A program made the position numbers and the translations under genes. Below the pieces are notes generated by a model that was given only the letters and a program-made list of their open reading frames with translations, had not been told where the DNA came from and searched no databases. 64,000 nucleotides of DNA, taken from contig JAJTWR010000365.1 in the NCBI GenBank assembly GCA_021613335.1, forward strand, positions 181,001 through 245,000, given 5' to 3'. Source of the stretch: Whitmania pigra (taxonomy: Eukaryota > Annelida > Clitellata > Hirudinida > Haemopidae). Shown one piece after another: positions 32,896-44,105 of the stretch; position 1 is the stretch's first letter; every line of letters starts with the position of its first letter.

Positions 32896-33375
32896 ATGGA
32901 AAATTTTAACGATCCGCAATTACAAAAATTTATGGAAATTGAATCTCACAAGCAGAGGTTCCAACAGATTGTTCATGGCATGACCGAGGATTGCTGGGAT
33001 ACTTGCATGACCGGTGCTCCAGGGACAAAGTTAGATGGAAGGACGGAAAATTGCATCATGAATTGCGTGGAAAGATTTATAGGTAATTACACGTGCATTC
33101 CGCTTCTTACATATATTCATTCATTGCTCTGGTTACTGCTCGTGAAGTGAATGTAAAATTATTTAAAGATGTGTTAGTTGAGTTACGGCATGCCTTTTTT
33201 ACTAAGAAATTAGTTTAGCTCTGAGTTTCTAATGATTAATAACTAACGATAATTTTTTTTACCAGACACTAGCAATTTTATTGTCCACCGTTTAGAAAAG
33301 GAAGGAGAAAGCTACTTAGCCAAAGAATCTGCAACAGATCTTGGAGGTTCAAATGATGGATTTAAGTGGCAATAG
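32896..33375 (+). CDS. TIMM8A: Mitochondrial small TIM chaperone Tim8
   Basis: Intermembrane-space chaperone that, with Tim13, escorts hydrophobic precursors to the inner membrane. Two exons, 32896-33082 and 33266-33375, phase 1, GT-AG, 98 residues (human TIMM8A has 97). The twin CX3C signature is CWDTC and CIMNC. The family block [19 protein letters not shown] and [17 protein letters not shown] are clear. The start at 32896 gives [13 protein letters not shown], of normal family length. It has no presequence, as expected for a MIA40-imported protein. It is convergent with another small TIM gene about 640 bp away. TIMM8A and TIMM8B cannot be separated. Confidence 0.95.
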
Positions 33376-34016
33376 CAACAAACTTTGAACTGATGAATAT
33401 TGTGTACAAATTGTCTTTTTTAATGCAATAGCACTGTGGTAGTGGACTCATGATCCGTCTATGCTGAGTCTGTAGATTTACAGAATGTTTGTGCAGAGCA
33501 ATCCATTCGCATCGGCTAGAACTTCACCACACAATCCAATATCGTTAACGTAGTTATGATGAGACTTTTTTTTAATTTGTCATGTGTTCAACCTAGAAAA
33601 GTTGTTTGGGGTGCTAACAGTTTCGATTTACGTTGATGAAAATGTCTGGAGGAACAATGTCATCTGTACACCTGTCATCACTAAAGTTAAACTGTCAGGG
33701 TCGTTTTAGTCTGTCTGACTTCTAATCAACAAATAGCAAAATGCATTTCAGCTTTTTCCAAGGGGCAAACCCTTGCAAAACTTGGGGATACAACTTTTTT
33801 TTTCTTTTCAAAATTCAGGGGGGCAAAACCCTCGTAAAACATGAGATGTTTAATTCTTATGTGCCTAGCCTAAAAACAGGGGGATGTTGCCCCACAAATT
33901 ACATCCCTGACAAGATTTTGGTGACACCTTCTGACAACATTTTCCAAAACTGATGTTTAAATATAGAATACTGCACTCATTTTTTATTAAACCAATTAAA
34001 TTTGGAGTTTACAAAT
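33376..34016. other. Convergent intergenic spacer between two TIM genes
   Basis: About 640 bp holding the 3' ends of both TIM genes. No canonical AATAAA was obvious close to the TIMM8 stop. A 70-codon frame at 33741-33953 has no family resemblance. Confidence 0.5.
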
Positions 34017-34769
34017 TCAAGATGTGCCCTGGGGAATGCCATTTGAAACCTGCCCAGTCCCAGAAATGTCAGTGCTTTGCTGGTTTGCAGCTTCTTTCAT
34101 CATCTGTTGCTGCTTCTTTGTCTGAATTTCCATGAAAGTGTGCATAATAACCTCTGAGCTTGCCATGAACTTTGAAGAACAACTCTCAAAACATGACTCC
34201 TGCATGACAAAACCAGTTTTAATGAGTAGCAATTAATTTAATTATGATTACCTTCAACAGCGACTATTAATGATGCAATATCTGAATATGTGCTGACATT
34301 TCTACTTTTTGTAAGGTAATGCGTTTAATTAAGTTAATGTCTTAGCAGCTAATATATAAAGAAAAGATTAAATAATTTAAAATCACAAGCTGTACTAACT
34401 TCTTGAGGTGTCAATGCTCTGCGATCAAAGTTTGTTGAGCAATTGTTGAAGCACAGTTCTGTGAGCTTATTGTATGTGACAAAAAATTCTCTAAGCTGCA
34501 AAGAGATAAGCAGGGCATTGAGGTCCAAAATTAACCACAAGCAAATTGTAAGGCAAATTTATAAGTATAAAATGCCCTTAGATTAATTAAATAAACAACA
34601 TATCAAAGATGACTTAGTATTTCGGTTGGAGCTCGCATCGTAAAAATTAAAATTTAACAATAAAGCAAATAAGCTCCACAATCGAAAAGATAGGCAGAAC
34701 ATCCAAATCATTAAGTTGTCTAACGGTTGGGATGTTGACTTCATCCACGATTATTCCTGCGAGAGCCAT
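34017..34769 (-). CDS. TIMM10B: Mitochondrial small TIM chaperone, TIMM10B/Tim9b-like
   Basis: Minus-strand exons 34769-34725 (putative, 15 codons), 34495-34400 (32 codons) and 34199-34017 (61 codons with stop), all phase 0 with GT-AG sites. Together they give 107 residues; human TIMM10B has 103. Twin CX3C motifs are CFNNC and CFESC. LREFFVTYNKLTELCFNNC resembles both TIMM10B and TIMM9. The length, the RRALTPQEE stretch and the long Gln/Ser-rich tail favour TIMM10B. Exon 1 (MALAGIIVDEVNIPT) is the least certain part: chosen because it is the nearest upstream ATG frame with a usable donor. Confidence 0.82.
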
Positions 34770-36385
34770 TCCTAGGGCATAACAACTCGGCGAAAAGGGA
34801 AATTATGTAAACAGTCTGAATATATATTCAAACTATATGCAAACATTTTCTCAATTTGATAACTTTTAAAACTTTGATGTATGTAATTTTAAATGTAATT
34901 AATTTGTACATAATTACTTTAGTTTCAATACGTTAAATGTTATGGGCTGTTTATATATACATATATATAAAACAAGGGACGAAAGCCCGACGCAGTCGAA
35001 ATATTTTTGAAACTGTTAAAAAAGAAATACTGCAGACTGAAGATGTTCAAACTCAAAGTTTCAAACCAATTAAAGCAAATGTAAAAAAAGTTTATGATAT
35101 GTTTAAAATTGTAATATATGATTGATATCTTAAACATTTCTCTTATTCTAAATTATACACAAAGTTAAGATCCTAAACAGCCTAAAACATTTCTGAAATG
35201 TTGTAGTCTAAATTATATTTTGATGTGTTTGCAGTTACAAAATAATTTTTCGATCGGTCTGTGAAAATCTGTTCATCATTTCATTTACTGGAAGAAGTGC
35301 AACAGTTGTTTTGTTCGCATAAACAAAATATGCTCAATAAAATTTGCAGGGTCCCTATTAGGTCTGGGAAGGCTTGCGCTCCCCCAGCCCGCCTGGTTGC
35401 GCCACTGCAACGGATAGAAAGATAGCGAGCTTATGGTAACCTCATTCGTTCTTATAGATTTCATTCGGCTAAATCATAGCCGACGAGGGAGTGAACAAAT
35501 TAAATATGTTGTAGATGAACGTGATAAATTATGATATTCACAACTTTTACAATGACAAAATCAAAGTCATTTGGCCATCGTAGGAGTTCAAGAAAAGTAA
35601 AGTTATCATTTCCGACCACAATGAGATGGCAAGCAATTCTTGATTCCGTTTTCAAGAAATAACCTAAATAACTATTGATTATCAATTGTTTCATTGTTTA
35701 AATCTGGTAAGTGTTAGTTTTTCAAGGTCCTGTCTTCACTGATCTGTTGGAGAGAAATGAAATAATGTATTCGAATAGCTATTGCAAATACAATATACAA
35801 TTTAATTTGCTTGAATTTTTAAACTTGAGCTCATAACTCATTCAAATAATAGTCATCTTTTAAAATATAACAAAATTTATTAAAGCTTATTTACTCAATC
35901 ATTCACACAATTATCAAAATAGCTTGAGATGAAAGAAATGAGGTAGACTTAACCAGATTACAATGAATGGTCATAAAAGATCACCTTGACTTTAAAGCAA
36001 GTCAGGGGTGGCTGGATGAAAAGAAGCACAACATTATCTTCAAAGCAATTTGTGGAGAGCGCGTTTCGTTGAGAGGCTTGTCACGGTGGAAAAGAGTCGA
36101 AAGAACAACCTATACTGCCAGTTGCCGCTAATAATGGAAGCCAGAAGCTCGCGCTCTACGTTATAGAAAAATCAAAGATACCCAGATGCTTTAAGCAAAC
36201 CAAAGTTTTCCCAGATCGCCAGCAAGGAGAATAGATCACAGGAGATCTAATCATGGACAACTACAGAGCTCATCCGGATATTCTTAGTCTGAAGGCCATT
36301 AAGATCTTATGCAAGTGTATTCTCATTTATTAGCGTATATGATTATATATATATAAATTTCAAGATCTTGCTAATTTAATGCTGC
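34770..36385. other. Intergenic region with a hAT end
   Basis: AT-rich with no gene. At 35,345-35,407 a GC-rich segment ends CTGGTTGCGCCACTG, close to the right-end inverted repeat of the hAT at 22,287. It is probably the orphan end of another hAT copy. Confidence 0.5.
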
Positions 36386-36484
36386 CATAATAATAATAAT
36401 AATAAATTTATAAAGCGCCATGTGCATAGCGTCAGAGGCGCCTTGTGTCTTCGCTGTCCCATGAAGTCCTGAAGAGATGGGTCT

Positions 36485-38186
36485 TCAGGTGGCGTTTGAA
36501 GAGCTCCAGGGATGGCTGGGCTCTGACGGTGGAAGGAAGTCTGTTCCAGACAGCTGGAGAGGCGTACGAGAAGCCTCTGTTTGGGAGGGATGATTTATGT
36601 ACCGGTTGGTGAAGTTGAGTGGCTGACGATGAACGAAGACCAGATGTTTGGCGGCGAGTGGGGTGGATGTTGCTAAAGTGTGATATGTCATGAGGGCAAT
36701 TTTGAAAGTGATACGACTATGGATCGGCAGCCAGTGCAATTTCTTCAGACGGTCCATACTATTGAGGGTAGAGTTGAGGAGGACGAGCTTGGCAAGATTG
36801 TTTTGGATGCGTTGCAAAGATTTAATTAAAGAAGCAGATGTGCCATAAAGAAGAGAGTTACAATAGTCTAAGCGAGAGAGAACAAGGCAGCGTGCAAGGG
36901 CGGAAGTTATCTCAACGGAAAGTAGAAGACGGATGTGCCGGATAGCCCAGATGAGATGATTGCAGGATTTGATAATAGAAGCGGAATGTTCTTTAAAGGT
37001 GAGGTGTAAATCAAAAATAACACCGAGGAGCTTGAGGGTAGTAGAGGAAGGGAGGAGGGTGCCAGCGATGCTTATAGAAAGAGGAGGAGACAGAGTTTTG
37101 AAGCGAGTGGGTGTGCCAATAAACATAATTTCAGATTTCTGAGGATTCAGTTGGAAAAAGTTGACGAGATGCCAATCATTGATGGTGCATCCGTGCACTT
37201 CCTCAAATTCTCGAGTTGATCTGAGATGTTATGGCTGGAAAGAATAGAGCAAAGACTTGTGTTATCGGGGTATTGATGGAAGGATATGTTGAAGTTAAGA
37301 ATAATGTAAGACAAAGGTGAAGTATAGGTTGTGAAAAGCAAAGGTCCCAAGACAGAGCCTTGAGGAACACCGGCGAGTAGTTCGACTGGAGGGGAGGAGC
37401 GATCGCCGAGTTTAACATATTGGGTTCTGTTGGAAAGGTAAGATTGTAGCCAGGAGAGTGCAAGGCCATCGATTCCAAAGTCAGACTGAAGTCTCTCCAA
37501 TAATATCTGGTGGTTTATGGTATCAAAGGCAGCCGAGAGGTCGAGTCCGACCATCACAGCGCAATTGCCCTTGCCACAGATATCGGTGAGATTGTTGAAG
37601 ATGTGTGAAAGGGCTGTTTCTTTAGAGAAACTAGGTCTATAGGCAGATTGGAGAGAAGAGAAGTTAGAGGATGCTGTGATATGAGGTCGGATTCTGGAGA
37701 GAATGAGTCTAGCAGTTTTGACATGGTAGAAAGGTTGGAGATGAGTCTGTAATTGGTAGGCGAGCTTGGATCGAGGCTTGGCTTTTTTAGAAGGGGAAGG
37801 ACTTGGGTCCTCTTGAATATGGACGGAAACGTGCCAGTACTGAAAGAAAGGTTTGCTAGTTTAGAGAGGATTGGGGATAGAATTAGAGCGAATTTCTCGA
37901 GAAGAGTAGGGAGAGTATCGAGAGGAGATGACTTGTTGGGCAGTGAGTGAATAAGCTTGAGAACCTCTTCCGAAGGTTTTAGGACTGAGATTAGGGTGCC
38001 TGAGAATTGCCTGGCTGGAAAAGATGAGATGGTTGATAAGACGAGGGTGTTGGCGATTGATTCGTAAATTTTGGTAATCTTCGAGATGAAAAAAGAGTTA
38101 AAAGAATTGACCAAGTTTGAGCACTCATCGTCGGTATAATATTGAGGAGGACGGCTGTGAAGCAATTTGTGAAGAGAGCGCCACAT
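36485..38186 (-). pseudogene. LINE reverse transcriptase, frameshifted
   Basis: Three overlapping frames (38186-37554, 37557-37147, 37198-36485) together cover the RT domain. Motif A is LDLSAAFDTINHQILL and motif B is AGVPQGSVLGPLLF. Motif C is degenerate (YPDN instead of the two catalytic aspartates). The C-terminal region LNPQKSEIMFIGTP, LKLLGVIFD, LSRLDYCNSLL and LHWLPI is typical of L2-type LINEs. Frame breaks and the lost catalytic pair make it inactive. Confidence 0.88.
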
Positions 38187-38278
38187 GGAACTCAGACTTG
38201 AGTTCTTCCTTGATGGAGGATTGCAATCTTGGCTGTTTCCTTGGCGGACTTGTAGAGTTGCCCGGCGACGTCATTGCG

Positions 38279-39481
38279 TTAACAAAGGTAGCGACGTTCC
38301 AAGCGCCGGCAGTTTTTCTTTGCCTCGATTGCTTCATGAGAGAGCTGGTAATTAGGTTGGTGACCGACACGAATGGAAGACTTCCTGATTGGGGCATGTA
38401 TGTCAAGGAGCTCTTCTAGAGATTTATGGACCTGTGTGGCAAAGCCGTCAGTGTCGAGATAGCTGATTAGGAGTTCTTCAGAAAGGCGAAGAAGGTCTTT
38501 CTCAAAAACGTCCAAGTCGATTCTTCTGAGGCTGAGGCGATGAATGATACGGGTGGAGGGGGGAGGTTTGTCAACGGAGATATTGCAGGAGATGAGATGA
38601 TGATCAGAGTAGGTGACTTCATTTATTTCTATACTGGAGACGAGGCTATCGTGTGATGATGGAGTGAGGAGCAGATCTAGCGTGTGGCCTTTAGAGTGAG
38701 TTGGAGAAGTTACATGTTGGAGGGGTCCATGGGAGTCGATCAATTTTTCTAGATGTTCATCAATGATGGTACCTGAACCAGCGGCGTTGAAGTCTCCACA
38801 AATGATGAAGGGTAGGTTGTGGGAAGAAATAAACTCGATGAGGTCTTCAAACTCTTTTAAGAAAGATGACGTGACGGGGCCAGGTGAACGATATAAGGAT
38901 GATATGATGAAGGATGTCTTGCGATTGTTGAACTTGAGGTGGAGGCCTTCGAATTCAGCATGAGCAGGAGATCCGATGTTGGTGGACTTCAATTCATGAC
39001 GGTGAATGACAGCTATGCCACCTCCGCGCTTGTCGTTTGAAGATCCACGGTGTTGATGAACGGTGATGAAGCTGTCAGGAGCGAGACTGTGCATGATGCA
39101 TCCAGGGGCGTCGGGCAATATCCAAGTTTCAGTCAAAACGAAGACGTCAAACGCCCCATCATGCATGCTGTCTTTTATGAGGGCGGCCTTTTTAACAGCC
39201 GATCTTGAATTAAGTAGGCCAAGTTTCAAATTGGCTTGGCATCTACAGGCTTGGCTTAGAAGTTGTAACTTGAGGTGAGTTTTAGAACGAACTCGTCGAG
39301 AGCTCCATATTTTATGAGAAAATAACATTTTTCTCACCGCTCTGCTGACTTTCAAACCTTCTATTAAGTGGGGGAGAAGAGACAGAAGTTCTTCTCGAGT
39401 GTATGAACCATGTAGAAACCAGGCCGATTTTTTGCTTGGCTTGACAATTATCCGAGAGAACAGCGAAAAACACAAAAACAC
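38279..39481 (-). CDS. LINE ORF2, AP-endonuclease domain segment
   Basis: Open 400-codon segment of the LINE. It contains the apurinic-type endonuclease motifs in order: LTETW, SLYRSPGP, ICGDFNAAG, THSKGHTLDLLLT and YSDHHLIS (catalytic Asp-His). Nicks target DNA for target-primed reverse transcription in active relatives. The first residues (hydrophobic MFLCFSLF) may be 5' UTR read-through. Followed out of frame by the RT. Confidence 0.85.
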   Translation of the reverse strand: MFLCFSLFSRIIVKPSKKSAWFLHGSYTREELLSLLPHLIEGLKVSRAVRKMLFSHKIWSSRRVRSKTHLKLQLLSQACRCQANLKLGLLNSRSAVKKAALIKDSMHDGAFDVFVLTETWILPDAPGCIMHSLAPDSFITVHQHRGSSNDKRGGGIAVIHRHELKSTNIGSPAHAEFEGLHLKFNNRKTSFIISSLYRSPGPVTSSFLKEFEDLIEFISSHNLPFIICGDFNAAGSGTIIDEHLEKLIDSHGPLQHVTSPTHSKGHTLDLLLTPSSHDSLVSSIEINEVTYSDHHLISCNISVDKPPPSTRIIHRLSLRRIDLDVFEKDLLRLSEELLISYLDTDGFATQVHKSLEELLDIHAPIRKSSIRVGHQPNYQLSHEAIEAKKNCRRLERRYLC

Positions 39482-39535
39482 GCGGTGCGTTTTTCGCCAA
39501 CGAGCGATAATAACGACACCAACGCCGAGCTATAT

Positions 39536-40383
39536 TATTGGCTAATGGCTTTCAATTATTACGATCATCAGGTATCTAGAGACTCTTTGGCAAACCCTTA
39601 GGCCAGCGACGTAAACGTGTTCCACTGTAATTGTTAATGGCGATAATAATCATCAACAATAACAAGTGCAATTAAAAGTAGTACGAAACTAATTATCAAA
39701 AATTACTTCTTGGAGTGTAGATTTGTTGTTTGGGGAAAAGTTGGAATTGTTGAAAAAGACATGATACATGATATGGATATAAGCTGCATCATCATTGTGA
39801 TTAATTAATTGGATAAATTATACGATATACTTAATAACTAATATAAATTGCTTAATAATAATAGCTCATAAGATTTCAAATTAAAAAATGTAAGCATTCA
39901 AAATTTCTTCACCAAAATTTTACGGATTATTTTATAATTAGTGAAATTAATAAAAATCCTTTATATTAAATAAAAAAATTGGCTCACTTTTTGGACACAC
40001 AACTTTAGCTATAAGAGAAGAGAGTACACATTAGGTCCTGACATAGATGAGGCTGAAATAATGAAAAAACAGACTAGAGGAGACATCTCATCATTAAGAA
40101 TAAAAATATAAGGTGCATCAACATTGTGATAAATTATTTAATATTTTTAGACAAATTATAATATATATATAAACTAATTGCCTAATAGTAACTGATCTAA
40201 ACCAGACTTCAATAATTGATCATAAACTATTAAATCTTTAATGCAAGTAAATAAACGCATTTAAAATAATTCTAATGTAATTGCAAAAGTTATTAAACTA
40301 TTAAGATATTGCTATTACAGCTATTGAAAAAAATTTAAAAATTATAAAAATAGTAATTTAGCATATTTATTATATTACATAAA
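39536..40383. other. Decayed remnant of a further vWA-array spacer
   Basis: AT-rich. Minus-strand segments near 40,030-40,065 and 39,715-39,770 resemble the linker-exon regions found upstream of each vWA module. Their splice sites and frame are lost (in-frame stop, acceptor changed), and the expected vWA exons are replaced by the LINE. This looks like a seventh, older unit partly removed. Confidence 0.5.
40366..40371 (-). terminator. Poly(A) signal after vWA unit 1
   Basis: Minus-strand AATAAA 13 nt after the unit 1 stop (40384). Equivalent positions after units 2-6 lack a perfect AATAAA by eye, which singles out unit 1 as a transcript end. Confidence 0.5.
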
Positions 40384-41325
40384 TCATGTCTCACGAGTAC
40401 ACAGGACTTGGACTTCCAGATCCCTCTTTATGTTGTTGATGCTGTTGTAGTTGGCAGTCATGAAGTAGATCACATCTCTCTGAAACAGAAACAATTTTAA
40501 GCTTATTATAATATTAGTAATGCCGTAGGTATTATTACAATTATAATTGTTATAGTAATAAAAATAATGAACATTAATTCATCCGTGCAATATAAATTTA
40601 CATGTGTATATAATTAAGTACCTGTTGTGGTGGCGAAGATAACTTCCTCAACGTGTTTTCATCAATGCTCTCCGTCACTCCAATAGCAACCATGTTTATG
40701 CCTGCTGCCTGACATCTTGTTATTTCATCCTGAAAATCAAACTTTCCCATGGTAGGCCTACCGTCCGTGATGATGATGGCCACGTTAGAAATGCCCGGTC
40801 TATCTCCCGGCTGTCCGAACACCTCGGTCCTCATCTTTAGCAGACCGTCTGCGATGGCCGTATCACCATCTGGATAATAGAGCAGTTGATCGATTGCGTT
40901 CACCAAGGAACTGCTGTCGAAATATCTGCATTCAATACAAAGGAAATATCAAGGTAATTCTTAGTATAATGATTAAATAGTCATTTATTACAATTGAAAT
41001 ACAAACTTCAAACCAGACCAACCTATGCGTTTGTTTATTTAATTATTTGGGTCTTCGCATAACTAATGTGTTTTGGACATAACTAACCTGTCCAAAGGCC
41101 AAGCAACATAAGCCGTGGTACTAAAAATGACCAAGGCGACCCTATTGGCATTGGGGCCAACAGCAAGACTCGATACGACGTCCTTCAGGAAGGTCTTCAG
41201 TTTCTCAAAGTTGCTGCAGCTCCTGTGTCTACCGTAGATAAATCTTGGATCAGTGTTGCATATGCTGCCCGAGGTATCCACAACAAAGGTTATGTCGGCC
41301 ACAGCCGAGGTGGACGTGCAGATTG
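40384..41325 (-). CDS. vWA-domain module, unit 1
   Basis: Three exons on the minus strand: A 41325-41088 (238 bp), B 40925-40622 (304 bp), C 40479-40384 (96 bp). All have GT-AG sites; entry phase 1, then 2, then 0. A starts ICTSTSAVADITFVVDTSGS, giving the MIDAS motif DTSGS. B carries ITDGRP, the second metal-site aspartate. C reads RDVIYFMTANYNSINN and stops after LCTRET. Together they form one complete von Willebrand A domain, normally an extracellular metal-dependent ligand-binding fold. A Pro/Thr-rich 48-bp linker exon (41528-41481, phase 1-1) precedes A. No start codon exon was found. Exon B has unique residues here (TAIADG, MGKFDF). Confidence 0.86.
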
Positions 41326-42042
41326 CTTCATGGAGTTGGAGTGAAGATTAAGCAAATTAATTTAACGGGTGTTGATTAGATAATTGAAAATAATTAATGT
41401 TGATAACGGCGATAACAACATCCATGTACAACATTTATAGTTAAACATTAAGTAATATGATACTAATTAGCAGAAATTACTTTTTGGAGTAAATCTTTGA
41501 TGTGTTGTTCGGGGAAAAGTGGGAGTTGCTGAAGAAGACCGTTATTTTAACTTTTAGAGTAATTTAGAATTATCAAAAATACATTTTAATTGATAAGAAT
41601 AATATAAGCAAGAAATTAAAAGCAATTAAATAATAGCAACGAACATTTAAAACAAAAGACATGAAATGATATTCTAATAACGGGGTTCGGAAAACTTGTA
41701 AGTTAATTGTTAAGGTTATTGAGCCACTATTCCAACTGATTACTTCCGTGGATCATAAGGATTTATAGGGTCATTTTTGGATCTCATGTTGATATTCAGA
41801 AATGTGGAGTTTCTTGTTCAATGATTTTTAGGGCAAAAGCATGGACACATCGTTGCGCAGAACGATACTAAACAGAACCATAAAAATAATTAAATGATGA
41901 TTTAAAAATAATTAATGTAATGCGATAGGTCTCACAATAGGACCTGGCTGAAATGACAAAAACATAGGACAGCTTTCATCATCAAGAAATAAAATATAAG
42001 CTAAACCACCATTGCGAGGAGACTTAGCGGTTAAGTTATAAA

Positions 42043-43148
42043 TCATGTCTCACGAGGACACAGGACTCGGACTTCCAGACCCCTCTTTATGTTGTTGATG
42101 CTGTTGTAGTTGGCAGTCATGAAGTAGTTCACATCTCTCTGAAACATAAACAATTTTAAGCTCATTAAAATATTATTAATGTTATTGCGATTAACATTGT
42201 CATATAGATAAAAATTATTAATATAAATTCATTCATGCAATATCTATTTTTAAAATATATAAATAATTACCTGATGTGGTGGCGAAGATAGCTTCCTCAA
42301 TGTGTTTTCATCGACGCTCTTCGTCACTCCAATAACAACCATGTTTATGCCTGCTGCTTGACATCTTATTATTTCATCCTGAAGATCAAATTCTTTGATG
42401 GTAGGCCTACCGTCCGTGATGATGACGGCCACGTTAGAAATGCCCGGTCTATCTCCCAACTGTCCGAACACCTCTGTTCTCATCTTTAGCAGACCGTCTG
42501 TAGTGGCCGTATCACCATCTGGATAATAGAGCAGTTGATCGATTGCGTTCACCAAGGAACTGCTATCGAAATATCTGCATTCAATACAATAGAAGCATTC
42601 AGAAAATGATTTGGGCAATCATTGAATAATCAGATATCATTTGGAAAGTTGCTTACACTAATAATTTCCATACTAGCGATACTTAGATCTGATTCATACT
42701 TAAGTTTGAAAATATTTTTTACCAAACATCAAATACTTACATTACATATAATACAATAATCCATTACTTAATGCGGTTATATTGAGATGATACGAATATC
42801 ATACAGCATTACAATTGATATACAAATTTCAAACAAACGATTAACCTAAGCGTTTGTTTATTTAATTATTCGGGTCTTCGCATAACTAATGTGTTTTGGG
42901 CTTAACTAACCTGTCCAGAGGCCAAGCAACATAAGCCGTGGTACTAAAAATGACCATAGCAACCCTATTGGCATTGGGACCAACAGCAAGACTCGATACG
43001 ACGTCCTTCAAGAAGGTCTTCAGTTTCTCAAAGTTGTTGCAGCTCCTGTGTCTACCGTAGATAAATCTTGGATCAGTGTTGCATATGCTGCCCGAGGTAT
43101 CCACAACAAAGGTTATGTCGGCCACAGCCGAGGTGGACGTGCAGATTG
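42043..43148 (-). CDS. vWA-domain module, unit 2
   Basis: Exons A 43148-42911, B 42574-42271 and C 42138-42043, with lengths identical to unit 1 and frames open. Linker exon at 43351-43304. MIDAS DTSGS and ITDGRP intact. The second half of B (IKEFDLQDEIIRC, VVIGVTKSVDENT) is the same variant as in unit 4, while the first half (YFDSSSLVNAIDQLL) matches units 1 and 3, so this module is a mosaic. No upstream start exon seen. Confidence 0.86.
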
Positions 43149-44105
43149 CTTCATGGAGTTGCAGTAATGATTAAACAAATTAATTCAGCGGGAGTTAATT
43201 AGATAATTGCAAATATTTAATGTTGATAACGTCGATAACAACATCCATTTATAACATTTATAATTAAACATTAAGTAATATGATACTAATTAGCAGAAAT
43301 TACTTTTTGGAGTAAAGCTTTGATGTGTTGTTCGGGGAAAAGTGGGAGTTGCTGAAGAAGACCGTTATTTTAACTTTTAGAGTAATTTAGAATTATCAAA
43401 AACACATTTTAATTGATAAGAATAATATAAGCAAAAAATTAAAAGCAATTAAATTATAGCAAATTATAATAAACATTTAAATCAAAAGACATGAAATGCT
43501 GTTGTAATAACGTGGTTCGGAAAACTTGTAAGACAATTGTTAAGTTTATTGAGCCACTATTCGAACTGATTACTTCCGTGGATCATAAGGATTTATAGGG
43601 TCATTTTTGGATCTCATGTTGATATTCAGAAATGTGGAGTTTCTTGTTCAATGATTTTTAGGGCAAAAGCATGGACATATCGTTGCGCAGAACGATACTA
43701 AACAGAACCATAAAAATAATTAAATGATGATTTAAAAATAATTAATATAATGCGGGAGGTCTCACAATAGGACCTGGCTGAAATGACAAAAACATAGGAC
43801 AGCTTTCCTCATCAAGAAATAAAATATAAGCTAAACCACCATTGCGAGGAGACTTAGCGGTTAAGTTATGTAAGATATTTGACAATTTATAAAATTTTCT
43901 ATGCGACAATCGTTAAATTATAAAAATAGTAACTCGTTACAGCCTATTGAGAACTTTACGAACGTTTGTTATAGCATAATATTATAATTAAATATTATTT
44001 ACAAATATAAGTAATTCTAAACGTTAAAGAATTGTTATCACAAGTATTATTAAAACAATATTAAAAATAAGGTATAGATATTGCACAAAAAGGATGTTAC
44101 ATAAA

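Larger units (their letters stand above)
36386..39535 (-). mobile_element. L2/CR1-like LINE, near full-length ORF2, decayed
   Basis: Minus-strand non-LTR retrotransposon. It starts upstream of 39,481 and ends at a short (ATT)n tail near 36,388-36,408 (AAT repeats on the plus strand). One long ORF2 is broken into four frames: AP endonuclease (39481-38279), RT N-part (38186-37554), RT palm (37557-37147) and RT C-part (37198-36485). Motif B GVPQGSVLGPLLF and motif A LDLSAAFDTINH place it near L2/CR1. The catalytic YADD is YPDN here and the frames are shifted, so this copy is dead. It sits just beyond the 3' end of the vWA array. Confidence 0.9.

Noticed and set aside
38117..38419. 100-codon plus-strand frame
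   Set aside because: Antisense of the LINE endonuclease/RT junction.
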